A stretch of 64,000 nucleotides of DNA from Helicobacter sp. MIT 00-7814 (GTDB taxonomy: Bacteria > Campylobacterota > Campylobacteria > Campylobacterales > Helicobacteraceae), in assembly GCF_003364115.1 (NCBI RefSeq), contig NZ_NXLL01000002.1, positions 60,291 through 124,290 of the forward strand, given 5' to 3'. Both the position numbers and the translations under genes were made by a program. Positions 8,495-17,627 of the stretch are shown here, in pieces. A model generated the notes under the pieces. It saw only the letters and a program-made list of their open reading frames with translations, was not told the DNA's origin and made no database searches. Every line of letters begins with the position of its first letter. The first letter of the stretch is position 1.

Positions 8495-9151
8495 TTATGC
8501 AAATTTGGCTTCAAGCGCGTGCAAAAATTCCTCGACTTCATTTTGCAATTCTTTCACACCTTGCGTGTTTGTGATGATAAAATCCGCCAACTCGCGCTTT
8601 TTTTCAATATCAATTTGAGAATTTAGCCGCGCATTAATGCTTTTTTTATCTAAACCATCGCGCTTTTTCACACGCGCCAAACACAGCTCCCTTGGCGCAT
8701 ACACCACCGCGACAAAGGCGACAGGATAGCGCGCTTTTGCTCCAGATTCAAAAAACAGCGGAATGTCTAGGAAATACGGCACGCAGGATTTTTCAAGCTC
8801 TTTTGCTTGCGTCAAAATATTCTCTTTAATTTTTGGGTGCAAAATAGATTCTAAATCTTTACGCGCGTTTTCATCGCTAAAAACAAGCGCGCCTAGCTTT
8901 TTTCTATCAACCTTCATATTTGAAGCTTTTGCGTGCTCTTTATTTGTGGGAATTTGACTTGCAAAATCTTCTTGCAAAATCCCTTCGCCAAAGCGCGCCA
9001 CCACTTCGCCCGCGCAAGATTCTAGCACCTCATGCGCGATAGAATCCGCACAAATCACCTTATAACCATGTAGCTTCAAAAGGCTTGCCACGCTACTTTT
9101 CCCGCTACCGATACAGCCTGTGAGCGCAATGGCGTATTGCAAAGTTTGCAT
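8495..9151 (-). CDS. coaE: Dephospho-CoA kinase
   Basis: Catalyses the last step of coenzyme A synthesis, phosphorylating the 3'-OH of dephospho-CoA. The P-loop GCIGSGKSSVASLL is at residues 12-25, followed by the CoaE motif ICADSIAHEVL, the region DIPLFFESGAKARYP and the lid ARVKKRDGL. 218 residues is close to the family norm of about 200. The gene starts 6 bp after speE on the same strand, in an operon with speE and the glutathionylspermidine-synthase-like gene. Confidence 0.94.
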   Translation of the reverse strand: MQTLQYAIALTGCIGSGKSSVASLLKLHGYKVICADSIAHEVLESCAGEVVARFGEGILQEDFASQIPTNKEHAKASNMKVDRKKLGALVFSDENARKDLESILHPKIKENILTQAKELEKSCVPYFLDIPLFFESGAKARYPVAFVAVVYAPRELCLARVKKRDGLDKKSINARLNSQIDIEKKRELADFIITNTQGVKELQNEVEEFLHALEAKFA

Positions 9152-9156
9152 AAATC

Positions 9157-9990
9157 TTAAAACTTCGCTACGCGTTTAAGCGCAGAATCTATGAAATTTG
9201 GCAGAGCAAAAACCTGCTTATGCACGCTGGCATTGTAGTATTTAAGCCCATCTATAAAATCAATCTTTGCAAGCACCATATCGCTTGTGGGGTGGTATTT
9301 GCGCGAGGCAAACACATAGCTTTTGTCGTTTAAAATACTCACACTTGGGAAAAATGGCAATATCACTTCAAAAAAATCCCTCGCCTGCGCGATGCCTTCC
9401 CTAAAGCCCTCCATATCAAGCATCGGATGCTTATTGGCATAGAGCAAAATCCCACGCTCGCTTAGCATACGCGCTAATCCATCGATTTTGTGCGCGCTAA
9501 GTTTAGAATCTGAAATAATCACATCATATTTTATAATATCCAAATCGATAATCTTCTCAAACAGCCTAAAGCGCGGGTTTTGACGCGTCAAGGAAAAATG
9601 CTCGAAAAAATCAATGAGAGAATCTAAGCATTTTGTATCCTCCTGCACAAAATCCACGCACACATCGCTATGTTTAAGCGCCTCAAAGGCGATCTCAATA
9701 TTGAAACTATCATAAATCAAAACGTGCAAAGGCTTTGCGTCGGGATTCTCAATTTGTGGCGCAAAAGTAGAATCTAGCGGCAAAGTACAGATTCCGATAT
9801 GCCCTAAAAGCTCGCTATGCACGAAAAGATATTTTTTCAAAAGCAAATCTTTTTTGTCAATCAATGCTACCTGCTCGAAATCGCTACTTTTAAAAATCTC
9901 CAAACTATGCGCGCTCACACAAGTGAGAATCTGCTCATCGATGGCGTATTCCTGCCGAAAATTTGGGCTTGGCTCGCGTAATATCCACAT
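9157..9990 (-). CDS. speE: Spermidine synthase-like protein, divergent active site
   Basis: Assigned as the Helicobacter-type SpeE (aminopropyltransferase: putrescine plus decarboxylated SAM to spermidine). The 277-residue protein begins MWILREPSPNFRQEYAIDEQ and has a Rossmann-like core, but the usual GGGDG loop is replaced by VLIYDSFNIEI. H. pylori SpeE is known to have a distinct active site. Placement between coaE and the spermidine-linked ATP-grasp gene supports the call. Substrate cannot be read from sequence. Confidence 0.82.
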   Translation of the reverse strand: MWILREPSPNFRQEYAIDEQILTCVSAHSLEIFKSSDFEQVALIDKKDLLLKKYLFVHSELLGHIGICTLPLDSTFAPQIENPDAKPLHVLIYDSFNIEIAFEALKHSDVCVDFVQEDTKCLDSLIDFFEHFSLTRQNPRFRLFEKIIDLDIIKYDVIISDSKLSAHKIDGLARMLSERGILLYANKHPMLDMEGFREGIAQARDFFEVILPFFPSVSILNDKSYVFASRKYHPTSDMVLAKIDFIDGLKYYNASVHKQVFALPNFIDSALKRVAKF

Positions 9991-9993
9991 TTT

Positions 9994-11166
9994 TTATCCT
10001 TTAATCGTGTGTGAAACAAATTTTGAAAAATTATCCACTATTGCCCCGCCCTTGCGGAATCCTAGCCCGCAAGATTCATAAGCAAAAAAGACATTTGGCT
10101 GATAAAAGCTCCCATTGTGCGCGTTTAGCTCAAAAAATTGCTGATAGACTTCCTTATGCGCGCCATAGATTCCCTCCTTTGCCTCTAGCACCTTTGAATG
10201 AGAATCTAAAATCTCCACATTCGCCCCCTCCCTGCCAAAAGAGCGCTTACGCACTTGCTTAATATTAAGTGGCTCAAAGCTAGATTCTAACAACAAAGGG
10301 TGTTTTGGGAACAAATCATAGAGAATCTTTAGCATGCGCTTGCTTTGAAACATCAGCGTGTAAGCGGGATTGAGAAAAATCGCGTTTTTATTTTGCATCA
10401 TTTCTTTCATAAGCTGCGCCATTTCTGGCTCATCAATGGCAATAAACTCCCATGGCACGAGTTTAAAAAGAAATTCGTAATTTTGCCCTTCATACAGCAC
10501 GCCCTCATCTGCAGAAAATCCCACCTCATCAATGTAGGCAAAATTCGTTGCAAAGCCCGCTTCTCTCGCCATTTGCTCCAAAAATCGCGTCGTGGTTTCC
10601 TCCTCGATATTGCCTTTCACACTTGAAAAAAGGATTTTCCACCCTTCATATAAGCTTGCAAATGCGCTTGTATCAGAATCTAGCGTGATTAATCGCTTGA
10701 AATTTTCACGCAACGCATTAGCGATATCATTAAACTGCAGATTCTCATTTAAGTTATTGTGTTTCAAAAGTGCCCATTGCACGAGCGCGGATTCATAAAG
10801 CATTGTCGGTGTGTCGGCGTTAAACTCAAGCAATTTGATAGGCTTCCCATCAAGCCCACCCGCCAAATCAAAGCGCCCATACAAATGCCAGTGGATCTCT
10901 TCCTCCCAGCTTTGGTAAATCATCTCATGCAAGCTTGGCGGAATGTCAAGCTCAAAAAGCAACTCGTTTTCTAGCACATATTCGCCCGCCTCCACATACA
11001 TATCGTAGAGCTCATTGCCCGCGTTATAAAACGCCTCTGCCTCATCTTGGCTAATATGCACAAGCTCATTTTCAATATAAGGCGTGTTATCAGAATCCGT
11101 GTGCCAGCCTAGCCCGATTTCCTCTAGCACTTCTTTACTTAGGGGTTGCAGTTTGGTTACTTCCAT
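9994..11166 (-). CDS. Glutathionylspermidine synthase-family ATP-grasp protein
   Basis: This 390-residue protein matches the C-C ligase domain of glutathionylspermidine synthase (YgiC/YjfC type): GRFDLAGGLDGKPIKLLEFN with NADTPTML, the ATP-grasp region PWEFIAIDEP, NPAYTLMFQSKRMLKIL, and the C-terminal VFFAYESCGLGFRKGG. It lacks the N-terminal amidase domain of E. coli Gss. ATG 11166 follows AAGGACA; an upstream in-frame ATG at 11208 has weaker support. It leads an operon with speE and coaE, which links it to polyamines. YgiC-type proteins have no well-established substrate. Confidence 0.85.
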   Translation of the reverse strand: MEVTKLQPLSKEVLEEIGLGWHTDSDNTPYIENELVHISQDEAEAFYNAGNELYDMYVEAGEYVLENELLFELDIPPSLHEMIYQSWEEEIHWHLYGRFDLAGGLDGKPIKLLEFNADTPTMLYESALVQWALLKHNNLNENLQFNDIANALRENFKRLITLDSDTSAFASLYEGWKILFSSVKGNIEEETTTRFLEQMAREAGFATNFAYIDEVGFSADEGVLYEGQNYEFLFKLVPWEFIAIDEPEMAQLMKEMMQNKNAIFLNPAYTLMFQSKRMLKILYDLFPKHPLLLESSFEPLNIKQVRKRSFGREGANVEILDSHSKVLEAKEGIYGAHKEVYQQFFELNAHNGSFYQPNVFFAYESCGLGFRKGGAIVDNFSKFVSHTIKG

Positions 11167-11257
11167 TTGGTTGTCCTTGAAATGTATAAAATTTAAGGTA
11201 TTATACAAGAAGTCGATAATAACTTTCGGCTTTCAAGTTTAAAACAAGGAGTTAGAA

Positions 11258-12532
11258 ATGAAAAAACTACATATTTCAACTATACTTGCAGCAAGTCTTG
11301 CGGCGAGCGCGACTTTTGGCGCAGAAATCACACCTTTTGGATTCTTAGGTGCGTATTATTCTCAAGGGCTAGGCAATATGCCAGCATTCGATTCTAAGGA
11401 TAAATCCGTGCAAGAATCTTATGCTGCTGTAGCTGCGCGCTTGGGCTTAGATATCGGTTTGGGACAAAACTTTAGCTTTGGTGTAGGATTGCAAGGTGCA
11501 ATTCCCGTGTATCAAAACTACTACAGCATAGGACAAATACGTGGCGTGGGTGACGCACACTATCCACAGCAATATGATGTCTCTGATGCGTATTTGAAGT
11601 ATGATAATAAAACAACTTCATTTGTCGCAGGACGCTTTGATGTAGGGCAGTTCTACTATGGCAAAGACAAAAAAGAGTATTCAGGTATGGATTGGCTTTG
11701 GGGAAATATCCAAGGTGCAGCGCTTAATATCAAAGGGCAACATATCGGTGTTTGGGGCTTATGGATGAACTCAAAGCTAGGCGTGTATGGCAACCAAAAC
11801 CGCATGGCGTATGAAATGGCAAACTTTGGCACTTTCAGCGCGTGGAAGCACAATCATGCAGGCGAAGTGTTTATGGGCGGACTAGATTTTGATTATGATG
11901 TGTTTAAATTTAGCCCTTATGTAATGTATGATACAAACTATCAGCATTCAAACCTTTCAGGAACAACAAGCGTGCTAAGTGCGGGTGCAAAAGCTGTGCT
12001 TGATATCAAAGGCAATGGTTTGCGCTCAATCACTACTTTGCGTGGATTGTGGCAACAATATGAAGTAGGAAATCAAACTATCAATCCTACACTTCTATGG
12101 GTAGATGAAGAGTTGGTATTCTCTGAGATTTTCAAAGTCGGGGCAGGTTATATCTCTACAGCTAAAAGTGATGCATTGCTCTACGGACATGATAACAGCA
12201 GATTCTACGGCTATCGCGGAAGCAATGTATATAACAATGTGTTTAGCAGAGCGAATAATCCGCTCGTGTATGGTGGAAACTCAAGCACTTGGTATGTCTT
12301 TGGTGGGATTAAACCAGATTCACGCTTAGAGCTTGATTTGCTTTATGCAGGTGGCGATTATTCAGAAATCTCTGCAGTGGCTCAGTTTAGACTTTATGGG
12401 TCAAACGAAGGCACAAATATCAAAGTTGGCGGCGGTTTTGTAAGCACACGCGGTTATGATTGGGATAGTAGCAACCTAGATTTCAACAAACGCAGAAACA
12501 ACGCGATTGCCTTCCTCAAAATCTCCCTCTAA
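11258..12532 (+). CDS. Outer membrane porin-like protein
   Basis: The 424-residue product has a signal peptide (MKKLHISTILAASLAASATFG) and then a beta-rich, Gly/Tyr/Asn-rich body with alternating hydrophobic strands (e.g. FVAGRFDVGQFYYGKDKK, TTLRGLWQQYEVGN). It ends in a strand (NAIAFLKISL), as outer membrane barrels do. It resembles the OprD-like/Hof porins of Helicobacter and Campylobacter. A ribosome site (AAGGAG) precedes ATG 11258, and a strong terminator follows. The solute is unknown. Confidence 0.82.
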   Translation: MKKLHISTILAASLAASATFGAEITPFGFLGAYYSQGLGNMPAFDSKDKSVQESYAAVAARLGLDIGLGQNFSFGVGLQGAIPVYQNYYSIGQIRGVGDAHYPQQYDVSDAYLKYDNKTTSFVAGRFDVGQFYYGKDKKEYSGMDWLWGNIQGAALNIKGQHIGVWGLWMNSKLGVYGNQNRMAYEMANFGTFSAWKHNHAGEVFMGGLDFDYDVFKFSPYVMYDTNYQHSNLSGTTSVLSAGAKAVLDIKGNGLRSITTLRGLWQQYEVGNQTINPTLLWVDEELVFSEIFKVGAGYISTAKSDALLYGHDNSRFYGYRGSNVYNNVFSRANNPLVYGGNSSTWYVFGGIKPDSRLELDLLYAGGDYSEISAVAQFRLYGSNEGTNIKVGGGFVSTRGYDWDSSNLDFNKRRNNAIAFLKISL

Positions 12533-12539
12533 CCCACAC

Positions 12540-12578
12540 GCTTAAAAGGGACTCTCCCTTTTAAGCAGATTCTTTTTT
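12540..12578 (+). terminator. Rho-independent terminator after the porin gene
   Basis: A perfect 12-bp stem, GCTTAAAAGGGA at 12540-12551 and TCCCTTTTAAGC at 12555-12566, with loop CTC, followed by a T-rich run. It lies between convergent genes and may serve lnt as well. Confidence 0.9.
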
Positions 12579-12617
12579 CATTAGCTTCTTAGCAGTATTT
12601 TAGATTTTCAAAAATCC

Positions 12618-14093
12618 CTATGGCGTGATGATAAAACTTTCGCTCCCATTTGCTGCGTGTAAAATTACACTATCAAACCTGCGCGCGTAGTATTTCAAAA
12701 GCATTTTTTGCAAAGTGGGCTCGATACTTGGATAAAACCACGCATTATTGCTAATAGCCAGCACATAGCGCGGATAGTCGCGATACAGCGCTCTATCTGT
12801 CGCCTCATAGCAAATCCCTACGCGAAACTCATATCCCAAAAGCGAAATGTCCCCAAAGTCCTTGCCACGCGAAAATTCCAGCTCCTCTAGCAATGGAAAA
12901 GCCTTTTTGACAAACGCAGGCAGTGGCACATACTCGCCAAAAGGCGCTAACACGACCTTATCCACGCGCAAAACTTGAGAATCCGCAAACACAAAAAGAC
13001 TATTATAATATTGAGAATCCCGCACAGAAAGCGCACCTGTGATGATTGTAATCTCTTTTGAAAGATTTAAAAGCAATTCATAAAAGCTCGGATAATTTTT
13101 CAAATCCGCCTCAAGTGAAAGCGGGAAGGCATTTTCTGGCAACACAACCACGCGTTTGTCATTATTTTTTGCTTCATAAATATGCGCGAAATTTTCAATT
13201 ACAATTTCTTGCATTTTTTGCGCGCTCCATTTGAACTCCTGAGGCACATTTGTGCTGACAAGCGCGATATTTTCAAATTCCTTTGGCACGCTAGATTCCC
13301 TAAATGTCTTAAAATCAAGCGCAAAAATAAGACAAAGCGCGCCAATAATGAGCCTCGCGCGTGTAAAAGCGATAAAGCAATACAGCGCGCACACAAGCAA
13401 AGTAAAATGCAAAAAATCCACGTCAAAATAACTATAGGCTAAAAAACTCTGCACATTTAGCCAATCAAAGCCAAAAGGCGCGATAAATCCAAGCAACAAC
13501 AAGCCCAAAAGGCGCACCACAAGGCATTCACAAAACGCAATAAACCAAAAAATCACCCCATAAATAAGCGCCACCGCGATGCTAACAATCGGCACAAGCG
13601 CGCTTAGCCCAATAAAGCGAAAGCTTAGCCCCACCCAATAAAAACAAAAAATCCCCACAAAAAACCCAACGCCAAAACGCCGTGATTTAGGCATACGCAA
13701 ATACACATAAATGCTAAGCACGCCCAAAATGCTACCTAAAAAAAGCGGAATCTCGCGCCCAAATACACTCTCAAACAAATGCAATCCATACAAAGGCGCG
13801 CAGAAGGCAAATGCAAGGATACAATCAACTAAGATAATGAAACAAACGCGAAAGAGCTTAAAAAGACGCGGGAAAGCGGGATTGAAGGTATTTTGTGTAG
13901 GATTTGTGAGATTCTGCGCGCGTGCGGGATTTTGCGCTAAATTTTGTGCGAGATTCCTAGAATCTTTAGAATCCAAAGAAGTGTGAAAAAAAATCCCACA
14001 AAGTTTTGCAAACAAAAATTCTATATTTTTCTCAAAACTCGGAATCTCCGTGCTTTCTCTAAACTGACGCATCGCTGTAGTAAGTTTTTTCAT
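12618..14093 (-). CDS. lnt: Apolipoprotein N-acyltransferase
   Basis: Lnt adds the third acyl chain to the N-terminal Cys of lipoproteins at the inner membrane. The 491-residue protein has several transmembrane helices (about 85-265) and then a nitrilase domain whose catalytic triad is visible: Glu in VVLPENAFPLS, Lys in RVDKVVLAPFGEYVPL, Cys in VGICYEATDR. A low-complexity Asn/Gln-rich stretch near residue 45-70 (NLAQNLAQNPARAQNLTN) is extra. It ends at SESFIITP. Confidence 0.92.
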   Translation of the reverse strand: MKKLTTAMRQFRESTEIPSFEKNIEFLFAKLCGIFFHTSLDSKDSRNLAQNLAQNPARAQNLTNPTQNTFNPAFPRLFKLFRVCFIILVDCILAFAFCAPLYGLHLFESVFGREIPLFLGSILGVLSIYVYLRMPKSRRFGVGFFVGIFCFYWVGLSFRFIGLSALVPIVSIAVALIYGVIFWFIAFCECLVVRLLGLLLLGFIAPFGFDWLNVQSFLAYSYFDVDFLHFTLLVCALYCFIAFTRARLIIGALCLIFALDFKTFRESSVPKEFENIALVSTNVPQEFKWSAQKMQEIVIENFAHIYEAKNNDKRVVVLPENAFPLSLEADLKNYPSFYELLLNLSKEITIITGALSVRDSQYYNSLFVFADSQVLRVDKVVLAPFGEYVPLPAFVKKAFPLLEELEFSRGKDFGDISLLGYEFRVGICYEATDRALYRDYPRYVLAISNNAWFYPSIEPTLQKMLLKYYARRFDSVILHAANGSESFIITP

Positions 14094-14223
14094 AACAAAA
14101 TCCCCAAATTTTTTGCGTATTATAAAATAAAATTAAAAAATATGTTTGAAAAATCTAAGCCTATATAAAGCGCAAAATGCTACAATCGCAATTTTTAAAG
14201 AAGCAACACAATAAGGATAGAAA

Positions 14224-15492
14224 ATGAGTGCGATGACGATGACACAAAAGCTTTTGGCGCATGCAGCGGGGAAAGATTCCGTAAAAGCGGGCGAGCTTAT
14301 CATGGCAAAGCTTGATATGGTGCTGGGCAATGACATTACCACGCCTGTGGCGATTAACGCCTTTAAAAGCGCGAAGTTTGAGAAGGTATTTGATAAAAGT
14401 AAAGTTTCGCTTGTGATGGATCACTTCGCGCCAAATAAGGACATAAAAGCCGCCACACAAAGCCAGCAATGCCGACATTTCGCGCAGGAATTTGACATTA
14501 AACATTACTATGATGTGGGAAATATGGGCGTGGAGCATGCACTTTTGCCAGAGCAGGGAATTGTCACAATCGGCGATGTGGTGATTGGCGCGGATTCTCA
14601 CACTTGCACTTATGGCGCACTTGGGGCATTCTCTACAGGTGTGGGAAGCACGGATATGGCTGTGGGTATGGCAAGTGGCAAGGCGTGGTTTAAAGTCCCT
14701 AGCGCGCTCAAATTTAACCTCACCGGCAAGCTCAAACCCTATGTGAGCGGGAAAGATGTGATTTTGCATATTATCGGGCTCATCGGCGTTGATGGCGCGC
14801 TGTATAAAAGTATGGAGTTTAGCGGTAGCGGGCTAAAAAATCTTAGCATCGATGATAGGCTATGTATCGCAAATATGGCGATTGAAGCAGGTGCGAAAAA
14901 TGGGATTTTTGAAGTCGATGATGTGACAATCGCCTATGCGAAGGGCAGGAGCAATCGCGAGTTTAGAATCTTTAGCGCAGATGAAAACGCAGAATATGAG
15001 CGCGTGTTTGACATTGACTTAGGCGCGATTGAACACACCGTGGCTTTTCCGCATTTACCAGAAAACGCGCGCACCAAAGAGCAATGGGGCGAAATCAAAA
15101 TCGATCAAGTCGTCATCGGCTCATGCACAAATGGGCGCTTTAGCGATATGGAGGCTGCAGCAAAGATTCTTTCCGGCAAAAAAATCGCCAAAAACACGCG
15201 CTGTATCGTAATCCCCGCCACGCAAAATATTTATTTAGAATGCATTGCAAAAGGGCATTTAAAAACCTTCATAGAAGCGGGCTGCGTAGTCTCAACGCCA
15301 ACTTGCGGACCTTGCCTTGGCGGACATATGGGGATCTTAGCCGCGGGGGAAAAATGCGTCTCCACCACAAACCGCAACTTCGTCGGGCGCATGGGACACA
15401 CCACAAGCGAAGTGTATCTTGCCTCGCCTGAAGTCGCCGCCGCAAGCGCAATCGCTGGAATCCTCGCCGCACCTGAAGATGTGCTTGGGTGA
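14224..15492 (+). CDS. leuC: 3-isopropylmalate dehydratase large subunit
   Basis: With LeuD it isomerises 2- to 3-isopropylmalate in leucine synthesis, using a [4Fe-4S] cluster. Cluster ligands are visible as Cys in [13 protein letters not shown] and in the CGPC motif [32 protein letters not shown] is the aconitase-family signature. At 422 residues it belongs to the shorter LeuC2/homoaconitase-like type rather than the ~470-residue enterobacterial type. AAGGAT precedes ATG 14224, and TACAAT at 14181-14186 is a candidate -10. It heads leuC-leuD-leuB; leuA is not in the window. Confidence 0.93.
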   Translation: MSAMTMTQKLLAHAAGKDSVKAGELIMAKLDMVLGNDITTPVAINAFKSAKFEKVFDKSKVSLVMDHFAPNKDIKAATQSQQCRHFAQEFDIKHYYDVGNMGVEHALLPEQGIVTIGDVVIGADSHTCTYGALGAFSTGVGSTDMAVGMASGKAWFKVPSALKFNLTGKLKPYVSGKDVILHIIGLIGVDGALYKSMEFSGSGLKNLSIDDRLCIANMAIEAGAKNGIFEVDDVTIAYAKGRSNREFRIFSADENAEYERVFDIDLGAIEHTVAFPHLPENARTKEQWGEIKIDQVVIGSCTNGRFSDMEAAAKILSGKKIAKNTRCIVIPATQNIYLECIAKGHLKTFIEAGCVVSTPTCGPCLGGHMGILAAGEKCVSTTNRNFVGRMGHTTSEVYLASPEVAAASAIAGILAAPEDVLG

Positions 15493-15645
15493 GAAACTAG
15501 CGTTCTTAATTACCCTTAATATTAGGGCACAAAAATTTTGCAGATTCCCTTTATCATATCTTGCCACCCATGTGAGAGAATTTAAGGCTTTTATTGTAGA
15601 ATAGCGCGAAAAAATCCTCTTAAAATTTCCCCTCAAGGAGTAACA

Positions 15646-16137
15646 ATGAAAATACAAGGTTTTGCGCATAAATACGGCGATAATGTCGATACAGATGTGA
15701 TTATCCCCGCGCGCTATCTCAACACCACCGACAACAAGGAGCTTGCAAGCCACTGCATGGAGGATATCGACAAGGAGTTTGTCAAAAAAGTGCGGGCGGG
15801 CGATATTATGGTTGGTGGCTGGAACTTTGGCTGTGGCTCGAGCCGAGAGCACGCGCCAATCGCCATTAAAGCAAGCGGGATAAGCTGTATCATCGCAAAA
15901 TCTTTCGCGCGCATTTTCTATCGCAACGCCATCAACATCGGGCTTGCCATTATAGAATCCCCTGAAATTGCAGATTCTATCGCAAATGGCGATGAAGTGG
16001 AGATTGACTTTCAAAGTGGCATTATCACTAATCTTAACACGCAAAAATCCCACGCCACAGAGCCTTTCCCGCCTTTTATACAAGAGATTATCAACGCAAA
16101 TGGCTATCTCAACTGGATCGCCGCAAACAAGGAGTAG
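15646..16137 (+). CDS. leuD: 3-isopropylmalate dehydratase small subunit
   Basis: The 163-residue partner of LeuC. It contains the swivel-domain motifs [17 protein letters not shown] and [15 protein letters not shown], where the small subunit contacts substrate, and [15 protein letters not shown]. The short length matches the LeuD type that pairs with a 420-residue LeuC. A 153-bp gap from leuC includes a possible -10 (TAGAAT near 15597), so leuDB may have an extra promoter. leuB starts 2 bp after its stop. Confidence 0.94.
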   Translation: MKIQGFAHKYGDNVDTDVIIPARYLNTTDNKELASHCMEDIDKEFVKKVRAGDIMVGGWNFGCGSSREHAPIAIKASGISCIIAKSFARIFYRNAINIGLAIIESPEIADSIANGDEVEIDFQSGIITNLNTQKSHATEPFPPFIQEIINANGYLNWIAANKE

Positions 16138-16139
16138 CA

Positions 16140-17210
16140 ATGCAAAAGACAATCGCGCTCATTAGGGGCGATGGCATAGGTCCAGAGGTGGTAAATCAAG
16201 CGCTCAAAGTGCTAAAGCGCGTGGAGGAGAAGTTCGGACATAAGTTTGTCTATAACGATGTGTTTGCTGGAGGTGCGGCGATTGATGCGTGTGGAGAGTG
16301 CCTACCACAGGAGAGTATTAAGCTTTGCAAGAAAAGTGATAGTGTGCTTTTGGGCGCAGTAGGTGGGGAAAAGTGGGACAAAGAGCCAAGCCACAATCGC
16401 CCAGAAAAGGCATTGCTTAGAATCCGCAGTGAGCTTGAAGTCTTTGCAAATATCCGCCCAGCCACGCTTTTTGCGCAATTAAGAGAATCTAGCCCGCTGA
16501 AAGCCTCAATTTTGGAGCATGGGATTGATTTTGTTATCGTGCGCGAGCTCACAGGTGGCGTGTATTTTGGCGAGCACTCGACGCAAGGAAACGCAGGAAA
16601 TCGCGTGGCAAGCGATAATATGTGCTATAGTGAATCTGAAATCGAGCGAATTGCTCGCGTGGGCTTTGAGCTGGCGCGCAAGCGGGGCAAAAGGCTCACA
16701 AGCGTGGATAAGGCAAATGTGCTAGATTCCAGCAGGCTGTGGCGCGAGGTGGTGGAGCGCGTGCATAGGGATTTTAGCGATGTGGAGCTAAGCCATATGT
16801 ATGTGGATAATGCGGCGATGCAGATTGTGCGCGCGCCCAGCCAGTTTGATGTGATTTTGACGGAAAATATGTTTGGCGATATTTTGAGCGATGAGGCGAG
16901 TGTGATTACAGGCACGATTGGTGTGATCCCATCTGCTTCGCTAGGGCAAAGCAAAATCGGGCTGTATGAGCCTATACATGGGAGCGCGCCGGATATCGCG
17001 GGGCAGGATTTGGCAAATCCACTTGGCACGATTTTAAGCGTGGCGATGATGTTGGAGCTTTCATTTGAGATGAAAGATGAAGCGCAAGCGGTGCAAAAAG
17101 CGGTGCAAAAGGCGCTAGATGAGGGCTATCGCACCGCAGATATGATGAGCGAAGGGAAGCAGCGCGTGGGTTGTGAAAAAATGGGCGATTTGGTAAGCCA
17201 AAGAATCTAA
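16140..17210 (+). CDS. leuB: 3-isopropylmalate dehydrogenase
   Basis: NAD-dependent oxidative decarboxylation of 3-isopropylmalate to the leucine precursor. The 356-residue protein shows IALIRGDGIGPEVV, RIRSELEVFANIRPATLF (the Arg residues bind substrate), TGGVYFGEH, VDKANVLDSSRLWREV (catalytic Lys), NMFGDILSDEAS and PIHGSAPDIAGQ. The length is normal. It ends 15 bp before the second phase-variable glycosyltransferase, so that gene is probably read from the leu transcript. Confidence 0.96.
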   Translation: MQKTIALIRGDGIGPEVVNQALKVLKRVEEKFGHKFVYNDVFAGGAAIDACGECLPQESIKLCKKSDSVLLGAVGGEKWDKEPSHNRPEKALLRIRSELEVFANIRPATLFAQLRESSPLKASILEHGIDFVIVRELTGGVYFGEHSTQGNAGNRVASDNMCYSESEIERIARVGFELARKRGKRLTSVDKANVLDSSRLWREVVERVHRDFSDVELSHMYVDNAAMQIVRAPSQFDVILTENMFGDILSDEASVITGTIGVIPSASLGQSKIGLYEPIHGSAPDIAGQDLANPLGTILSVAMMLELSFEMKDEAQAVQKAVQKALDEGYRTADMMSEGKQRVGCEKMGDLVSQRI

Positions 17211-17225
17211 AAGGGAGATTCTAAG

Positions 17226-17627
17226 ATGTGCAATAATTTTCCCGCTGATTCTCAAAAACCCTCTTCCCAACCCAGTGAAAAAAAATCTACCCCCAAAGTC
17301 GGCGTCATCATCCCCATCTACAATGTAGAACAATACTTAAGAGAATGCCTAGATTCTGTAATTAATCAAACTTATAAGAATCTAGAAGTAATCTTAGTCA
17401 ATGATGGAAGCACAAGAAAAGAGAATCTCAAAATTGCAAAAGAATATGTTTTAAAAGATTCTCGCTTTATCCTCTTTGATAAAGAAAATGGAGGATTAAG
17501 CAGTGCTAGAAATGTAGGGATTGAATATTTTAGTGGGAATATAAAACTGCAAAAAAGTAATATTAATGGTATTGCAGAATCTGTAGATTCTAATCACCCA
17601 AATAATGAACTAAGGGGGGGGGGATAA
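17226..17627 (+). CDS. Phase-variable family 2 glycosyltransferase 2, N-terminal half
   Basis: This 133-residue open frame holds the GT-A nucleotide-binding core (KVGVIIPIYNVEQYLREC, NLEVILVNDGST, GGLSSARNVGIEY). It runs into ten G at 17614-17623 and stops (GGA TAA). Apart from the first ~20 residues it is almost identical to the N-terminal half at 4877-5200. ATG 17226 follows AAGGGAG. With 9 or 12 G it would read on into the downstream frame to give about 519 residues. Confidence 0.88.
   Translation: MCNNFPADSQKPSSQPSEKKSTPKVGVIIPIYNVEQYLRECLDSVINQTYKNLEVILVNDGSTRKENLKIAKEYVLKDSRFILFDKENGGLSSARNVGIEYFSGNIKLQKSNINGIAESVDSNHPNNELRGGG
17614..17623. repeat. G10 homopolymer, contingency tract
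   Basis: Ten G inside the second glycosyltransferase gene. The upstream frame closes at TAA 17625-17627 with this length. Nine or twelve G restore a continuous frame; ten and eleven do not. Confidence 0.93.

Noticed and set aside
14161..14769. Open frame of 202 codons on the - strand
   Set aside because: Antisense to the leuC start region; composition rich in His/Cys/Arg typical of a shadow frame.
15337..16152. Long open frame on the - strand (271 codons)
   Set aside because: It lies antisense to leuC and leuD, whose motifs are unmistakable; the peptide has no recognisable pattern. High codon bias in the real genes creates such shadows.
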